Counted from the stretch's first letter, positions 26,280-39,276 are shown. The stretch: DNA of 64,000 nucleotides from Galbula dea (GCA_013399015.1 VWZX01009070.1:434001-498000), one strand, 5' to 3'. Made by a program: numbers and translations. Notes: generated by a model from the letters alone, not told the origin.

Positions 26280-27297
26280 TCCATGGGAGCATGTGCAGTC
26301 CTATTTACAATTACAATCTAAACAGACGTTATAGCGTATTTAATGGGGGTTCAAATTCAGTTATGTTATCACTAACATCTAGTGCTGTTTGAGTTGCCCT
26401 CTGATCTTGCCTGGCATCCAGCTGCCATTCCAAAAGAATGCAAACGCTCTCTGCATCTTGTGTTGTGCTTGCCAACACCATACAGAAATCTTAGACTTAC
26501 TATAAGACACTGAAGTATACGTAAGTAGCTAGGATATACACGTAGTGCCTATCTTCATAATCAGTCCACAGGCTTCTTTGCTGTATTATGTTTTGACTTT
26601 AATGTGGCCCAGACTCAGGGTTCTTCAGACTAACATGTAGCCACTCACACACTTATATGCAAACAGCTGAATCTGAAACTGAATCTTCACCTATGTTTCA
26701 TTAGCAGTCTTTAACTGTTCTATAGTTAACAAAAGAGGGAAGAAAATATTGCTTTTGATAACAGGAGCAAAATAATTGGATAGCAATATCATACCATGAT
26801 CATTATAGCAGATGATATATAGCTAAAGATAAAGGATTTTGTAATGTCTTATGAGAAAATGGAGATATAAGCATTTTGGACTGGTTTGTGTTATTAGCAT
26901 AACAATTCTCTTTAGTTTAAAATCAGTACATATGAACCTTCAACAAGCTGCAACATGGTTCATAATGCCCCATTCACTGTTTGACTCTGTTCTGTTGAAG
27001 CAATTAATCTTACGATAGAAAAAGCAGATTCAGCAAATGAAGTTTTAAGAAATCTGGCTTTTGCAGATCTGAGACACTGAAACACCTGCTCCCACAGCTT
27101 GTCTGAGCATGAAGGGCTGATCAAGCACTATGTTATTACTCTCAGCCACATCGCAGCTCAGACTACAGAATCACCTTGCCCTCCGTTCAGTTCTCTAGGA
27201 AGCTTACGTCTCAAGGGTTTCTTGATGACCCTTTGGGAACTTCAGGACAAAAGTCCTTCAGGACCCAAGCCTCTTCAAACCTTAGGGACTGAACATT
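26280..27297. other. Unique spacer
   Basis: Nothing recognised before the CR1 that starts at 27298. Confidence 0.5.
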
Positions 27298-27387
27298 CAC
27301 AGAATCACAGAATCACAGAATCACTACAGTTGGAAAGGACCCTCAAGATCATCTAGTCCAACCGATAGCCCTACACTACTCTTACCC

Positions 27388-27789
27388 CTAAATCATCCCC
27401 TGAAGAAACACATCTACCCTCTTCCTAAAAACCTCCAGGGATGGTGACTCTACCACCTCCCTGGGCAGCCTATTCCAATATCTAACCACTCTTTCAGTAA
27501 AGAAATTCTTCCTAATATCTAATCTAAACCTACCCTGGCACAGCTTAAGCCCATTCCCTCTAGTCCTGTCACTAGTCACAAGGGAGAAGAGGCCAACACC
27601 CGCCTCCCTAGAATGGCCTTTCAAGTAGCTGAAGAGAGCAATAAGGTCTCCCCTCAGCCTCCTCTTCTCCAGGCTAAACAACCCCAGCTCCCTAAGCCTC
27701 TCCTCATAAGGCCTGTTTTCCAGACCCCTGACTAGCTTAGTTGCCCTTCTCTGCACCCTCTCTAGTAGCTCAATGTCCTTCCTAAACTG
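27388..27789 (-). CDS. CR1 ORF2 C-terminal piece (partial)
   Basis: This open frame encodes the end of the CR1 ORF2 protein, downstream of the reverse transcriptase core. Order of motifs: IELLERVQRRATKL near the gap edge, then PYEERLRELGLFSLEKRR, then RKNFFTERVVRYWNRLPREV, then the stop at 27388. These are the usual closing motifs of CR1 proteins. The product would be part of the endonuclease/reverse transcriptase that copies CR1 RNA into nicked DNA. The 5' side is cut by the run of Ns, so the start is not visible. With the upstream half also truncated, the element cannot move by itself. Confidence 0.85.
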   Translation of the reverse strand, partial: QFRKDIELLERVQRRATKLVRGLENRPYEERLRELGLFSLEKRRLRGDLIALFSYLKGHSREAGVGLFSLVTSDRTRGNGLKLCQGRFRLDIRKNFFTERVVRYWNRLPREVVESPSLEVFRKRVDVFLQGMI

Positions 27790-28156
27790 NNNNNNNNNNN
27801 NNNNNNNNNNNNNNNNNNNNNNNNNNNNNNNNNNNNNNNNNNNNNNNNNNNNNNNNNNNNNNNNNNNNNNNNNNNNNNNNNNNNNNNNNNNNNNNNNNNN
27901 NNNNNNNNNNNNNNNNNNNNNNNNNNNNNNNNNNNNNNNNNNNNNNNNNNNNNNNNNNNNNNNNNNNNNNNNNNNNNNNNNNNNNNNNNNNNNNNNNNNN
28001 NNNNNNNNNNNNNNNNNNNNNNNNNNNNNNNNNNNNNNNNNNNNNNNNNNNNNNNNNNNNNNNNNNNNNNNNNNNNNNNNNNNNNNNNNNNNNNNNNNNN
28101 NNNNNNNNNNNNNNNNNNNNNNNNNNNNNNNNNNNNNNNNNNNNNNNNNNNNNNNN
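27790..28156. other. Assembly gap (367 N)
   Basis: A continuous run of N lies inside the CR1. As written, the flanking ORF2 pieces are not in the same frame across it. Confidence 0.99.
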
Positions 28157-28650
28157 ACTCAGGATGATCTGCTCCATCAGCTTTCCTGGCACAGAAGTCA
28201 GACTGACAGGCCTGTAATTTCCCGGATCATCCTTCCTTCCCTTCTTATATATGGGGGTAACATTGGCTGATTTCCAGTCTGCTGGTACCTCCCCAGTCAG
28301 CCAGGACTTTTGAAAAATGATGCAAAGTGGGTCGGTGAGCACCTCCACCAGCTCTTTCAGCACCCTTGGGTGCAGCCCATCTGGCCCCATGGATTTGTGC
28401 TCATCCAGGTGATGCAGCAGGTCACTGACCATCTCCTCTTGGACTAGGGGGGAGTCACACCTTTCCCTGACCATATTCCCCAGATTAGGGGAATGAATAT
28501 CCTTTGAAACAACAGCCTTATTATTAAAGACTGAGGCAAAGAATGCATTAAGCACCTCAGCCTTATCCTCATTCTTTGTCACTAACTCCCCTCGCGCATC
28601 CATTAGAGGATGGAGGGTTTCATATGGCCTCCTTTTGCTATTAATATATT
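28157..28650 (-). CDS. CR1 ORF2 reverse transcriptase N-terminal piece (partial)
   Basis: The minus strand encodes the region between the CR1 endonuclease and the reverse transcriptase core. It reads KAEVLNAFFASVF, then KSMGPDGLHPRVLKELV, then PADWKSANVTPIYKKG, then DDPGNYRPVSLTSVPGKLME, which ends at the gap. These are reverse transcriptase motifs of the LINE (CR1/Jockey) type. The first Met in frame is at 28603, but the frame is open to about 28650 and matches CR1 there too, so that Met is not a real start. The whole N-terminal endonuclease is missing because the copy is 5'-truncated. The catalytic YADD-type motif would lie in the gap and cannot be checked. Confidence 0.88.
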
Positions 28651-28705
28651 TAAAAACCTTTTCTTATTATTCTTAACCTCAGAGGCCAGACTAATTTCTA
28701 ACTGA

Positions 28706-31014
28706 CACTAAAGGGGAATACTGAGCATGAAGAAGGTTTCAACATCATCTAGTTCCTGAATGAAGATTACTGGGGAAAAAAAAAATCTGTGCATTTTTAT
28801 CCAACTCTGCACCTGTGTAGAAAACCAACCTTAGGTATAATGCCTAATGACTCAAAATATGTCTTAAAGAACTGTTATTACTTCTTCAGATTGCTAAAAC
28901 AGTGATATCAACAGATTTTTAAAGGATAAACAATATTTTGCTGGAGCAGCAGATTTATGAATAAAGAGGAGAAACAGGTGCACACCTTTCCACATAGGAC
29001 GAAAGAAAGATGCTGAGACTATATGATGTGAAACTGTAGCATTATTTCATGATGCGTTTTAGCTTAAGTCCTTGCTGTAGGATAAACAAGATTTCTGGTT
29101 TATCTTTGTGGATCTTTAGGATAACTTTCAAGTAAAGTCCTTTACACTGTTACCTAAACATGATACAGAAAACATAAATAACCTCTTGGATATTGTGGAG
29201 AACTTCAAAATACATGGAGAGTAAAAGCCTTGGAGGTATTCATGCAGGCTGTTTCTCTTTGTTTTTACTCTGTTTGTGCTTTTGTTTGTTTGTTTGGGGT
29301 TTTTCACTTCAAAAATTGTTTAATCTATGGTGTTTAAAATACATAGATTCCCCTCTAGCATTCATTCAGAACTGGTTTCTCTATCTGTAACATAACCATA
29401 ACATGTAATCTGTAACACAGACACTTCACTCTTGAACAGTGCCTTCTCAATGCAGAGGAATATTCTCAGTTTGCTTCTAAAGACTACAGAATACAGTTGC
29501 AAATTGATATTTAATGTTTTTATAGAAAGAAAAAATAAGCCAGGCATTGGAATATTCTCTAAGTAATCTCTTCAGTATTTGGTAGAGAAGAAATCTGCAG
29601 CCTAAAGTGTGCTCAGTGAATACAGTATGATCTTTACAAGAGTAATGCAGATTATATCTCTCTTTACAAGCCTGTCTCACTCTGCTGGAAGTAGATAAGC
29701 TCGGCTCTATTTCACACTAACTGTAACAAAAAACCCCAGATTTATCTTCAGTCAGACAATAGTTATCATTAATTTCATACATAATGAGAACTGTAGAGCT
29801 TAGAACTCATTTAGATACATGTCTGAGTCTTTATATCCATGGGGACAGATTAAATATTCTGTGGAGGGTTTTCTTTCTTAGATAAAGCTAAAAAAGTATT
29901 AACTTGTATCTAGAGTTGAACAGTTACTTAGCTCTCTGTCTCTCATTCTAGACTAACTCTTAGAGGGACAGCTAGAATAAATCTACCACATGGAGTGCCT
30001 TTCAGATGATTGCCACAGCTCTCACTGATTCCTGCCATTTACATAATTTTCCAGGTCTTTGAATCTTTGTGTATGTAATTATGCAACATTTAGCTCTGTA
30101 CTAATGAATTTAAAGTGATAGGGAATGTTTGCATTGAGACTGACACCAGAATTGGTCATTTATGTGGTTAAAATATTAAAATGTATTTTGTCAGTTAACA
30201 CTTTCCCAAGCAGGTAACATAGTTTTCATTAGAATTGGGGGGGGGGGAAATAACAAGAAATTAGCATATAATAAATATGTTTCAAGACATTCAGATTTTA
30301 ATAAATGGATGATTCGTTCTCCAGTTGCCTCCCTGGTGTTGTAAGGATTGAATAATCTGCTTAAAAGACTCTTTCTAGGGTAAATTCTGCCTCAAGTTAA
30401 TAAAAACTTGACCATATCTCTGAGAATGGAAATAGACTCATCTCTACTGTTCAAAAGGTTTTCTTCTGTACACCAGTGTTTCTCACTGTGCTTATAATAG
30501 CAATTTCAGAAGTACTTAAACTTCTGTTACAAACTTTGTTACTTCAGAACTCATACAAACAGCAGATTTATGATGAGACATAGGATAGCTTTTCAAAAGA
30601 AGTCTGGTTTTATTACTCAACTGAAATATAAAGTTTTATGGGTTGCAATTGAAAACCAAAAGATTTGATGTCCATATAGGCAGTATTGTGTTCTGATGAG
30701 CACTAGGCTTTGTCTCTGACTTATTCCTAAGCAGCAGAGTTTTTATCACTAATATCCCAGTGAGACAACTCTTTATTCTAAATTCTGCTCATGATGTTTT
30801 CATATGTTTCCTCACTCAGGTATTCAATAAAACTTGATATACAATCATTTATCTTTCACTGCACTGTTAAAACAACTCCAACTAATATTTAGATTTTTGT
30901 AGTTCTTTTGTACCAATACAAACTGAACAATGTTAATAAAATTTCTTTTTTGGGGCACAGAATTATCTCCTCATTAATTAAAAACAATAATAGATGTTGG
31001 GGTTTTTTAATATG
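28706..31014. other. Unique AT-rich stretch
   Basis: It contains a G11 run at 30237-30247. No gene or transposon was recognised. Confidence 0.5.
30237..30247 (+). repeat. G11 homopolymer
   Basis: Eleven G in a row in otherwise AT-rich DNA. Length errors in sequencing are common at such runs. Confidence 0.9.
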
Positions 31015-31880
31015 TGCAAGGATGGAGGCTCTGCCACCTCCCTGGGAAACTTATTTTAGCCCTCAGTCACCCTCACAGTCAAAAAAAATAAAACTTCCTG
31101 GTGTTCAGAGGGAAGATTCAGTGTTAAGGAAGTTCCCATTGCCTCTTGTCCTGCCACTGAGCACAACTGAAAGAACCTGACTCCATCTTCAGGTTTCTAT
31201 ATACATTGACAAGATGCCCACAAACCTTCTCTTATCCAGGCTGGACAGTCACAAGTCTCTCACGCTTTCTTCATAGATGAGATGTTCCAGTCCCTTCATC
31301 ATCTTAGTGGCCTCTCTGTTGGACTGTCTTTAACCGTCTGGACGCTCGTCTGTGTGACCTGGTCTAGGGAATCCTGCTGTGACAGGGGGGTTGGACTAGA
31401 TGATATTTCGAGGTGCCTTCCAACTCCTAATATTCTGTGATTCTGTGATCTCTATGTTCAGAACTGGACACAGCATTCCAAGTGTATTCTCACCAGCACT
31501 AAATACAGAGGAAGGATTAACTCCCTCAACCTGCCAGCAATATTTGTCTAAAGGAGTTGAGGATACCACTAGTTTGCTTTGCAAAAAGGACACACTGCTG
31601 GTTCATGCTCTATTTTGTGACCACTGGGACTTTCAGGTCCTTTTCTGCAAAGCTACTTTCCAACTCAAAGTACTTGATCATAATATTGGTGCATGGAGTT
31701 GTTCCAAGGTGCAGGACTTTGTACTTCTGCTTGTTGAACTTCATAAGATTTCTGTCATCTAATTTTTCCAGCTTATCCAGGCTCCTGTGGATAAAGGAAG
31801 AGGGACCCTCTGACATATCAACCCCTCCTCTCAGTTTGATGTACAAAATCTCTGCCCCATCTGCTAAAAAATAATCATCT
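31015..31880 (-). mobile_element. Old CR1 copy (ORF2 3' half), interrupted
   Basis: Antisense CR1 can be followed through the ctctgccacctccctggg block, the ccattgcctcttgtcctg block, the cttatccaggctggacagtc block, ttcagaactggacacagc, and the ggtgcaggactttgtactt block. On the minus strand a short CR1-like peptide is still legible near 31690-31760 (NLMKFNKQKYKVLHLG). Many changes make it non-functional. It is split at about 31332-31449 by a younger CR1. Confidence 0.88.
31332..31449 (+). mobile_element. CR1 3' tip nested in older CR1
   Basis: A plus-strand CR1 3' end of about 118 bp, with ggttggactagatgat and ending in attctgtgattctgtgat. It sits inside an antisense CR1 whose sequence resumes at 31450 with ttcagaactgg shortly after. 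Confidence 0.88.
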
Positions 31881-34800
31881 TTGTCATGAATTGTCATTAC
31901 ATTTTGGTAAACATCTGATACGTGGCAGCTGTATAGAAGAACACATTGTAAAGCAGCTCTGTGGTCATATATGCAATCTGTGTAGTCCAAGTATCTTCAT
32001 TGCTACAGAAAACTGACATTTAAGTGAATGCTCTGTTCTGGGAAAGAAAAATCTAACATGGAAACTTGTCCCCAGTGACTGACACAGAGCCAGAAAGATT
32101 ACTCCCACACCTTCCATTTGGGTGGGTGTTTTTGTTTGTTTTATTTTAAAGATATGTAAAACATAGGGAGTAGTTTTATTATAGACTAAATGCACTCATT
32201 AAATTTCTGAAAGTATCTTAAACAAATGCTCAGTAGTGCTACCATCTTGGCTAAATAAAACATGTAAGCACTTACAACTAAGACCATTTTTGGTTTAGGT
32301 TTGACAGCTTCATGTATGAATCCACTGAGGTTGTGCCTTTTCTGTGAAATAAAAATCAGGGCTGGGGGCTTCTTGTGGGAGTGTTAAAATCATAGCCCAG
32401 CAAATAAGTTTATTTCTTGAGAATCCTCAACTATAAAGGATTCAGACTCTTACCTCTCCAAAAGTTATGCTCCCTTGTGCCCTAAGACTACTTGACATGT
32501 TATATATCCAGACAAGGAAGGAGGATTATCTCTTCTCATTCTTTCACATTATCCCGTAATACGTACAGCCAAGCAAGAAAGCAATCCTAGAGTATTTATG
32601 CTCAATAATTTACTTTCCTATGAAGATATTCTGAATAAGATCAAAAACATGTACATGTTCACAGACACACTGGAGAACATAAAGGGCAGAAGTGAAAACT
32701 CTGCATTCCAAACACTGACCTGCTTTCATAGTCTTCACCTGAGAAGCCAGTAATGAACATCAAAGTATAGATTTGTAACAAGGGAATGTGATGCATACTG
32801 TATATAACAGCCAAAACCACGTTCCTATCACATCCATAATATTGTCTTTAGCTTTCCCAAATCGTAGAGAATATAATTCCTGGCAGCATAAACCTTCTGT
32901 CTGCTTATCAGTGGTGGTTAGGTTTTCACAAGCATCACTATTCTTTCATCGTTGTAGGGAACATACTCATTTACTTTTAAGAGAACTATTCATTTCTGTA
33001 TTTTCCTAAATGGTCTAAATTTTGGAATTGAACACACAGTATCTGAGTCCTGGAAAATGAAAAAGGACTGTAAATACTAAGAACAAGCGTTAATCTCATG
33101 TACATCAAGGAGGTAGAGCATACATCATCGAAAGCCATGAACAGTAACACTTCTTACTTTTTTCCCCCTCATAAAAAAATGCAAGTGCATAAGGCAATCA
33201 GTGTGTATGTAAATTCTGTTACTAAAATATTCAGTTTAATCAGTAAAGCAGGCATAAACTCCACAGTTAGTGTGTGCAGCTGAATCTGTGATAAATATCA
33301 AGGCATGAAGCATCAGTCATAAAGAAAAAAATGCAGTGTATCAAAATATTTCTGGCTAGTATATATTAGCTTCAGCCAGTTATGTAAATAGGAATATGAC
33401 ATGAAAAGTGAATAGTCATTTGAACGAGTTTGAGTTGACAAGGAAAATATAGTTTGATCATGCTTTAAAACTTAATTTTTAGGTTGACTATGAGTTGCTG
33501 TCCTTCAGAATGACATTGAATAAAGCCTGTATTTTGAGATTCTTCCTTAGTGACTATAATCAGGCTCAGGGCTCAGCCTTCTTGCTTTATATTCAGAGGT
33601 CTCTGGTAACTGCTTATTGAAGTTCTCCTGTCTAATCTTCTACTTACTTTACTTGTCCCTCTGTACACAGTCTTTCCCATCGCCTCAGTTACTTTCTCAA
33701 TCAATGAAATAAGTTTCTTTGACTGGTTCTGTGGAAATAAAGACTAAAAGTTCTTAATTTATTTTAATTTATGAAGAGGTTATTGTCAGAATATTTCACA
33801 GAATCTTTTTTTTTTTTCCTGCATAGCTATGTGTTCTCCCTTTTTTAAATTTAAGAAACTTTCTTAGATCTAGTATAGTAAATGCATGCCAGGTTCTTAG
33901 TCTTAACTGAAAATTGTTATGAAATGTTTATGTAGATTTTTTTGTAACAAATTAAATGAAGAGGAGGAATAATAGCCACATAGATGACATTCTTAAACAT
34001 ATCACCACTCTTCGTAGTCACCTTGATAACTCATATATTGCACAAACACATTCTTGCACTGGGTGAACCTCTAGTTGAAACTGTTTAACATTTCAATCTG
34101 GTATACAGGAATGTGTCTCCTTCTGGAAACTAAATAAGCCTTTGAAAGACAAGAGAACATTTCCTTGCCATTTTTTCAAAAAATTTGAGACATTAAAAGA
34201 CAGTAAATCAGTTTTAATTAACTCGGGGTTTTGGGCATGTATCTATCTAAAAAAGCTATTAGACATGACCTCTTATCATTAAAATGCATAGAAATCCAGC
34301 TATTAAAATTAATAGGAACTGGAAAGTGTCTTTACTAAATAATTTGCAAAAATACTTATCTTCTTAAGAAAACAGATCAGTCATATCTAATGCTTTAAAA
34401 CTACATTAAAAGCAAAATATAGGCAACAACATAACCCACCATAACATGTTTAATTTTTGCCTAAATTAATATCAAATTGAAACTGTAGATTCTAGACTGT
34501 TAGTTAAATGTATTTTTTATCATTATGAGAAATATATACATGCAGAGAAAGTAATTTCAGATACTTTGTTAAGTTCCTGAAGTTAAAATGTTTTGTTTTG
34601 TATGAAAGGTCAGATTAGTTTTCATTTGTTTCTCAGAAAGTATTAATGACAATTTTAAGCAGACCTAGTCAAGAGAATGATAATAATTAATCAATATCAA
34701 GAAAGTATTTAAAACTAATTTCCAAGAATACATAATGGTTAGGAGTTTTATTCTCTTTTACCTTTAGTGTTTCACCACCAACTTTCATTGACATACACAT

Positions 34801-36450
34801 TTTGATTCATGGTGTGACATAAAAATACATAATTTATGTGCAGAAAGGGAGGAAATAATCATCCAGGGTTTCCTGAAGTCTTAAAAAAACTTTGAAGACT
34901 ATTATGTCATTTAACACCATAATTCCAACTTTTTCACATGGCCATTTAAGCTATCTCCAGGTTCAGTAAGACCAGTAGACAATAGCATACATATTGAGAG
35001 GGTGAATTTTACAACTTTCTTGATTTTTATACCATTTTAGGAATTCTTGTTAAATTTATAATTGTTTGCAATTTGTCTGCTAAATTCACTTAAAGAATGG
35101 ATATATGAAATTATGTTAGTTGATCTGGAATCTTTTATCTATATCTACTTTGTGTTTCTTTATGAAAATATAAAATTACACAAACCATTTTTAAGGTTAT
35201 TACCAAAATATAAGTACTTTCAGCAATTTCTAAAACGTTTATTGCAGAGCTAGAACAAATTGCACCTAAGAATAAGGGGTTGGAGAAAAAAAAACAACAG
35301 CAACAAAAGATAATCAAAAACTAATCCAAAAAAGCAAAAAAGAAGACTAAGAATTAGTCAGTGTGTCTGACATTTGATAGAATTTTGAGCAGACGAGGCA
35401 AAGGAACACTGAGGATTACATAAAAAAAAGAGTAAAATTCTGGATTCTTATTTACTCATTCTAACTGATGATATTCCCTTCACTGTGCTATTTTTAGAAG
35501 AAAATATTACATCTAGATTGATGGTGATGCAAACCATATCTATTTTTGAAATGTTTCTACTTCTCTAGTACCATAATGATGTCTAACAAGATTCAGACTA
35601 GGGAACAGGAGTTCAAGAAATTTGTAATTCAGTATCAGTTTACACAAACAAGGTGAAGTTGATGCACAAGAGTAATAATTTACTCATTTACAAATGGATT
35701 AACCATCTTTTTCTTTAGAGACAAGCAAGCATTTCCTGAGGAACATTAATCTTATTCTTATTTAACCATCTATACTAAATCAGATTAAACACACTCTGGT
35801 CTCAGGCGTCATCTCATAGAGGTTTAAACTGAGGTTCCTCTAATTTCTGATCCCATTTCCACAATTCAAAACATTCAAAACCCCTGAGAAATTAAAAAGT
35901 TATAACAGGTTCTGGAAAAGACCAAGGAGGCATCTTCTGATTCATACTGAGTTATTAAATTGTAGCATATTACCAATGAAATGGCCTGCTTGTAACAACA
36001 AACAAAAAGGTTTAAACTACCTATGATAATGTAAAGTGTAACAAGACAGAAACAAATCAGTAAGTGCTGCAGAAAAGTCATGGGAACTTTATTCTACATA
36101 CCAGGGATCACTAACAGTGATTGTACACAGGATAGTACTAATATCAGATGAAATTGCCTACCAGCCACATACAGTTAGTTGTCCTTTTCCCAGTCTCCTC
36201 TCCAATGAACATACATTTCGGATTAGAAGTTTACTCATTTGTTTGTGAAACAAAGAGAGAGTCAAGGAAATAATTTGCCTCTTTACTCAAGACTGTGCCA
36301 GGTAAATACTTGCTGCTGAAATGCATGAACTTACAACAATGGTACTGCATTTCGGTGAACATCTGTAAGTCTAAGAAAGACATTTTAAACTGAATTCAAC
36401 AGTGCACATCCAATATAGTTCATAGTTTGGTTTTAAGATTTGGAATTTTG
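31881..36450. other. Long unique AT-rich stretch
   Basis: No gene, transposon or notable repeat was recognised. Short open frames lack motifs. Confidence 0.5.
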
Positions 36451-36492
36451 TCACACATACACACATGCAGAGACATACACACACACACATGC
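36451..36492. repeat. (CA)n-type microsatellite, interrupted
   Basis: Imperfect CA units with a few breaks, followed by a short TA run. Confidence 0.85.
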
Positions 36493-36703
36493 ATATATAC
36501 CAATATGTGTATGGCTGTCTGATAAAGAGATGTGTTGGGGCTGTGAAAATATGTACTGTGGCTCATGCATTTGAGGAGATGTTTTCTGAAGGCATACATA
36601 AGCCAGCCATATGCACCAATCTCTCAAGCAAACACTTAAGAGTAACTGTTGCATACTTATCTGATACTAGCAAGTCATTCTTTGCGGTGGAGTTTAAACA
36701 CTG

Positions 36704-37057
36704 TGCCACACAAAAATAGCAGCGCAACTTCCAGAGTGAAGGCAGAGCAGAGTTTTATTCTCTGTAGGCTATTACATAGACCTTGTGGCGTGCATTCCCA
36801 TATAGAAAGGCTGGAAAAGGGTCTGACCTGAGCAACATTCTTTTATATAGAAAACTGTGGGAAACTGTGTCACTGAATAGACAAAATAATTGTAATGCAT
36901 CTTATTCTCAAAGTGGTTAGCAATGCTAAAATCAACATTAAACATTTATTCATAGTTAAACATCTAGACAATTTCCTCCAGGTAGCAAGAGAACCCACAG
37001 CACAGCAAAGAATTAAACTAACATTATCAGAAAGTTGTAGGCTAAGCTATTAGAACA
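36704..37057 (-). mobile_element. Probable solo LTR
   Basis: On the minus strand the order is that of a retroviral LTR. It opens with TG (at 37057), has a TATA box (plus-strand image 36840-36850, reading ctatataaaag), then AATAAA about 85 bp further (36754-36759), then a roughly 50-bp U5 that ends in CA at 36704. Flanks are cactg on the left and cactt on the right, a possible 5-bp duplication with one change. The TATA and polyA spacing is strong; the outer ends are less sure. No coding part is attached. Confidence 0.45.
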
Positions 37058-39205
37058 CACTTTTCTTTTTGCCGGCTTAAAATGAAGAACATTTCAGTAG
37101 TTACTAGTGGTTGCTTTTAAAGAAAAGAAGTAGAATAAATAATTGCAATTGTAATGATTGCTTAGTTTGGGAGCAGAACTGTCTCATGCTACAAAGAAGT
37201 GTCTTTCATTTCTACTTACGTGATAAGTTTGATGAAAATGTGTGCAATTACTTTCTTTTCCTGCAGGCAAAACAGTCATAATAAGATGTGCAATATATTT
37301 TCATGCCATATATCATATTAGAAAACTCACAAAGAAAATGTGAAAAGCTAGTCTTTCCAGGCATGCTTAGCCCACTAATTAGATAAAAGAATAAGCCTGC
37401 TATAGTTCCTTATGTTATTTATTAAATACTTTTGAGCTTGTATGGCACTGCTTTTTGGATGTAATTTTTGTTCATTATACCCTAGTGTCCCAGAGTTTTC
37501 TAAATTAACCAAGAGCTTCTTAAAGGCAAGAACCAGAATATCACATCAATTAAACCTCTCTTCTTTCAAGTATGTAAGGTCAGGCACCTAGATGCTAAAG
37601 AACAAAGTACAAAGAATACAAGAACGGTTTTAAAATTCAAGAAATGTATTTGATGAACAAGGATCTGAACTGATCAATTTTAGAAATAATTAAAAATAAA
37701 CCTGAATATTCATATAACATTAAAGCATAGGGAAAGAAGTGTAACTCCAGAACAATAAAGTCTTTACTGCTATTATTCAAACAGTTTTTTGATATCATAA
37801 TGTCAGAATGGATCTTTTCCTGGTAGGTAACTCAGATACAGTATCATTTCATGTGCAGATAATGTTCGTAAAACAAAAACACGAGAAAATGATTTTTATT
37901 TGGTTTAATCTTTAAAAAAATGAGTCAACCCTTTATATTTGAAATTATCTGCTTTTGTAAGATACAAGCTTTCTGTTTTGTCTCCTCTGAGAATACAAGA
38001 AATATTTAAACCACACTTAATAAAATTGCCTGGAAAATTTCTTATTATTTTCTGTGAAAACAAGTAATTTCCTGATCAGCATTGATAGGGAGAGATGGAT
38101 TTTTCTGCTTATTAAAAGACAGAAAACAGAAAAAAGCAAAATGAAAATTCTTCATGACCAACCCATTCTTTATATTTCTTCCTCTTAATGACTGGTGTTG
38201 CTTTTTATTCCTGTGTTGGTAACTACCGATTACCACTTGCATTGTTGGGTACAAGTGAACCTTAGAATCAAGCTCTAAAATCTGGATAATGATTATGACT
38301 AAAGAACTATATTTAGGTGAGACAGTGAGTTTCAACACCGGTAGGCAAAAGCCATACAACACAGTCCCAGTACTTCTGTGTGGCAGAATTCACTACTTAT
38401 ATAGTATAGTTTCTTCAAGGACCTCTCTAGAAGCAGTAGGGTTTATACAATTCCCTCAGATACACAGGTAAGTCTGTGGTCAGAAATACATTTTACCTGT
38501 AAAGAAATAGCTTGAATTAAGTTTTTGTTGATAAAATAATGTAGAATACTCTGGGCTGGTTACTTTCCTTCTCTTCAGAAAAGCAAAAGAAAGTAAGCTG
38601 AAGACCACATGAATCCATTCACTACTAGCACTCAGCCTCTAGGCTTTTCCTATTTTTTCTTCTCTCCCTATTATGTGACTAGTTATATATTTACCATGCA
38701 ACAAGAGAACCTCCTCGTGGTGGTTATCACTGCACTAAAAGTGACCCTCCTCAAAAGTTCTCTCTCAGGAACACCTGGGAAAAACGGTGGGCAACAGTGG
38801 TGCTCAGTGAACTGCTTTGGCTAGCCCCTGAGCTATAAGGTGAGACCTCCTTCACAGCTGTGACATTTATTGTAATGACTTGCCTGCCTCATGAGAAAAA
38901 TACTGCTAGTGTAGTCTTTTGTCTCTGAAAATGGTGTCAGTTTGGCTTTAGTGGAAACACAGAATCAGCTAGTGGCATGCAGGATACACACTCAAAGGTA
39001 CCTCAGGGAATTAAGTTCTCAATTCCTTTTTGCAAAACAGCTTCCAGAACTCAAAATACTTCTTTTACAGGTCAGCCATGAATTTCTACATTACAGTGCA
39101 GCTCACAACGTAGGCAGCCTCTTGGAGCTGACTTCTTTTAAGCCCTGGACAAATAGGATGGGTAAGAGTACCAGGTGCTAAGGTCTAGGATGTTAAAGAG
39201 GTCAC
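37058..39205. other. Unique AT-rich stretch
   Basis: Nothing recognised. Confidence 0.5.
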
Positions 39206-39276
39206 GAGCACTTAGAACTCCTATTGACTTCAGGGGCAGTTGAGGGTGCTTAGCAACTCTCAGGAAATGCTCAGCA
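39206..39276. repeat. Possible ancient sauropsid interspersed repeat relic
   Basis: The words attgacttcaggggcagttg and agggtgcttagcaactctca resemble an old dispersed sequence of turtles, crocodilians and birds built on a 'ttgacttcaatgggag...ggtgctcag' phrase. This is recognition from memory only and the copy is short. Confidence 0.4.

Larger units (their letters stand above)
27298..28705 (-). mobile_element. Young 5'-truncated CR1 LINE with assembly gap
   Basis: On the minus strand this CR1 runs from a truncated 5' end near 28705 to a 3' end of at least three CACAGAAT-type octamers at 27298-27323. It keeps two long open pieces of ORF2 with little damage, so it is the youngest copy in the window. 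A run of 367 Ns (27790-28156) hides the centre of the reverse transcriptase. A one-base loss in an A run near 28659-28662 shifts the frame just upstream of the conserved open part. Confidence 0.95.

Noticed and set aside
26018..26392. Lys/Arg-rich open frame
   Set aside because: It is produced by the GAAAA tract.
31610..31990. 126-codon minus-strand frame
   Set aside because: It is the decayed ORF2 of the CR1 at 31.0-31.9 kb (KFNKQKYKVLHLG), not a separate gene.
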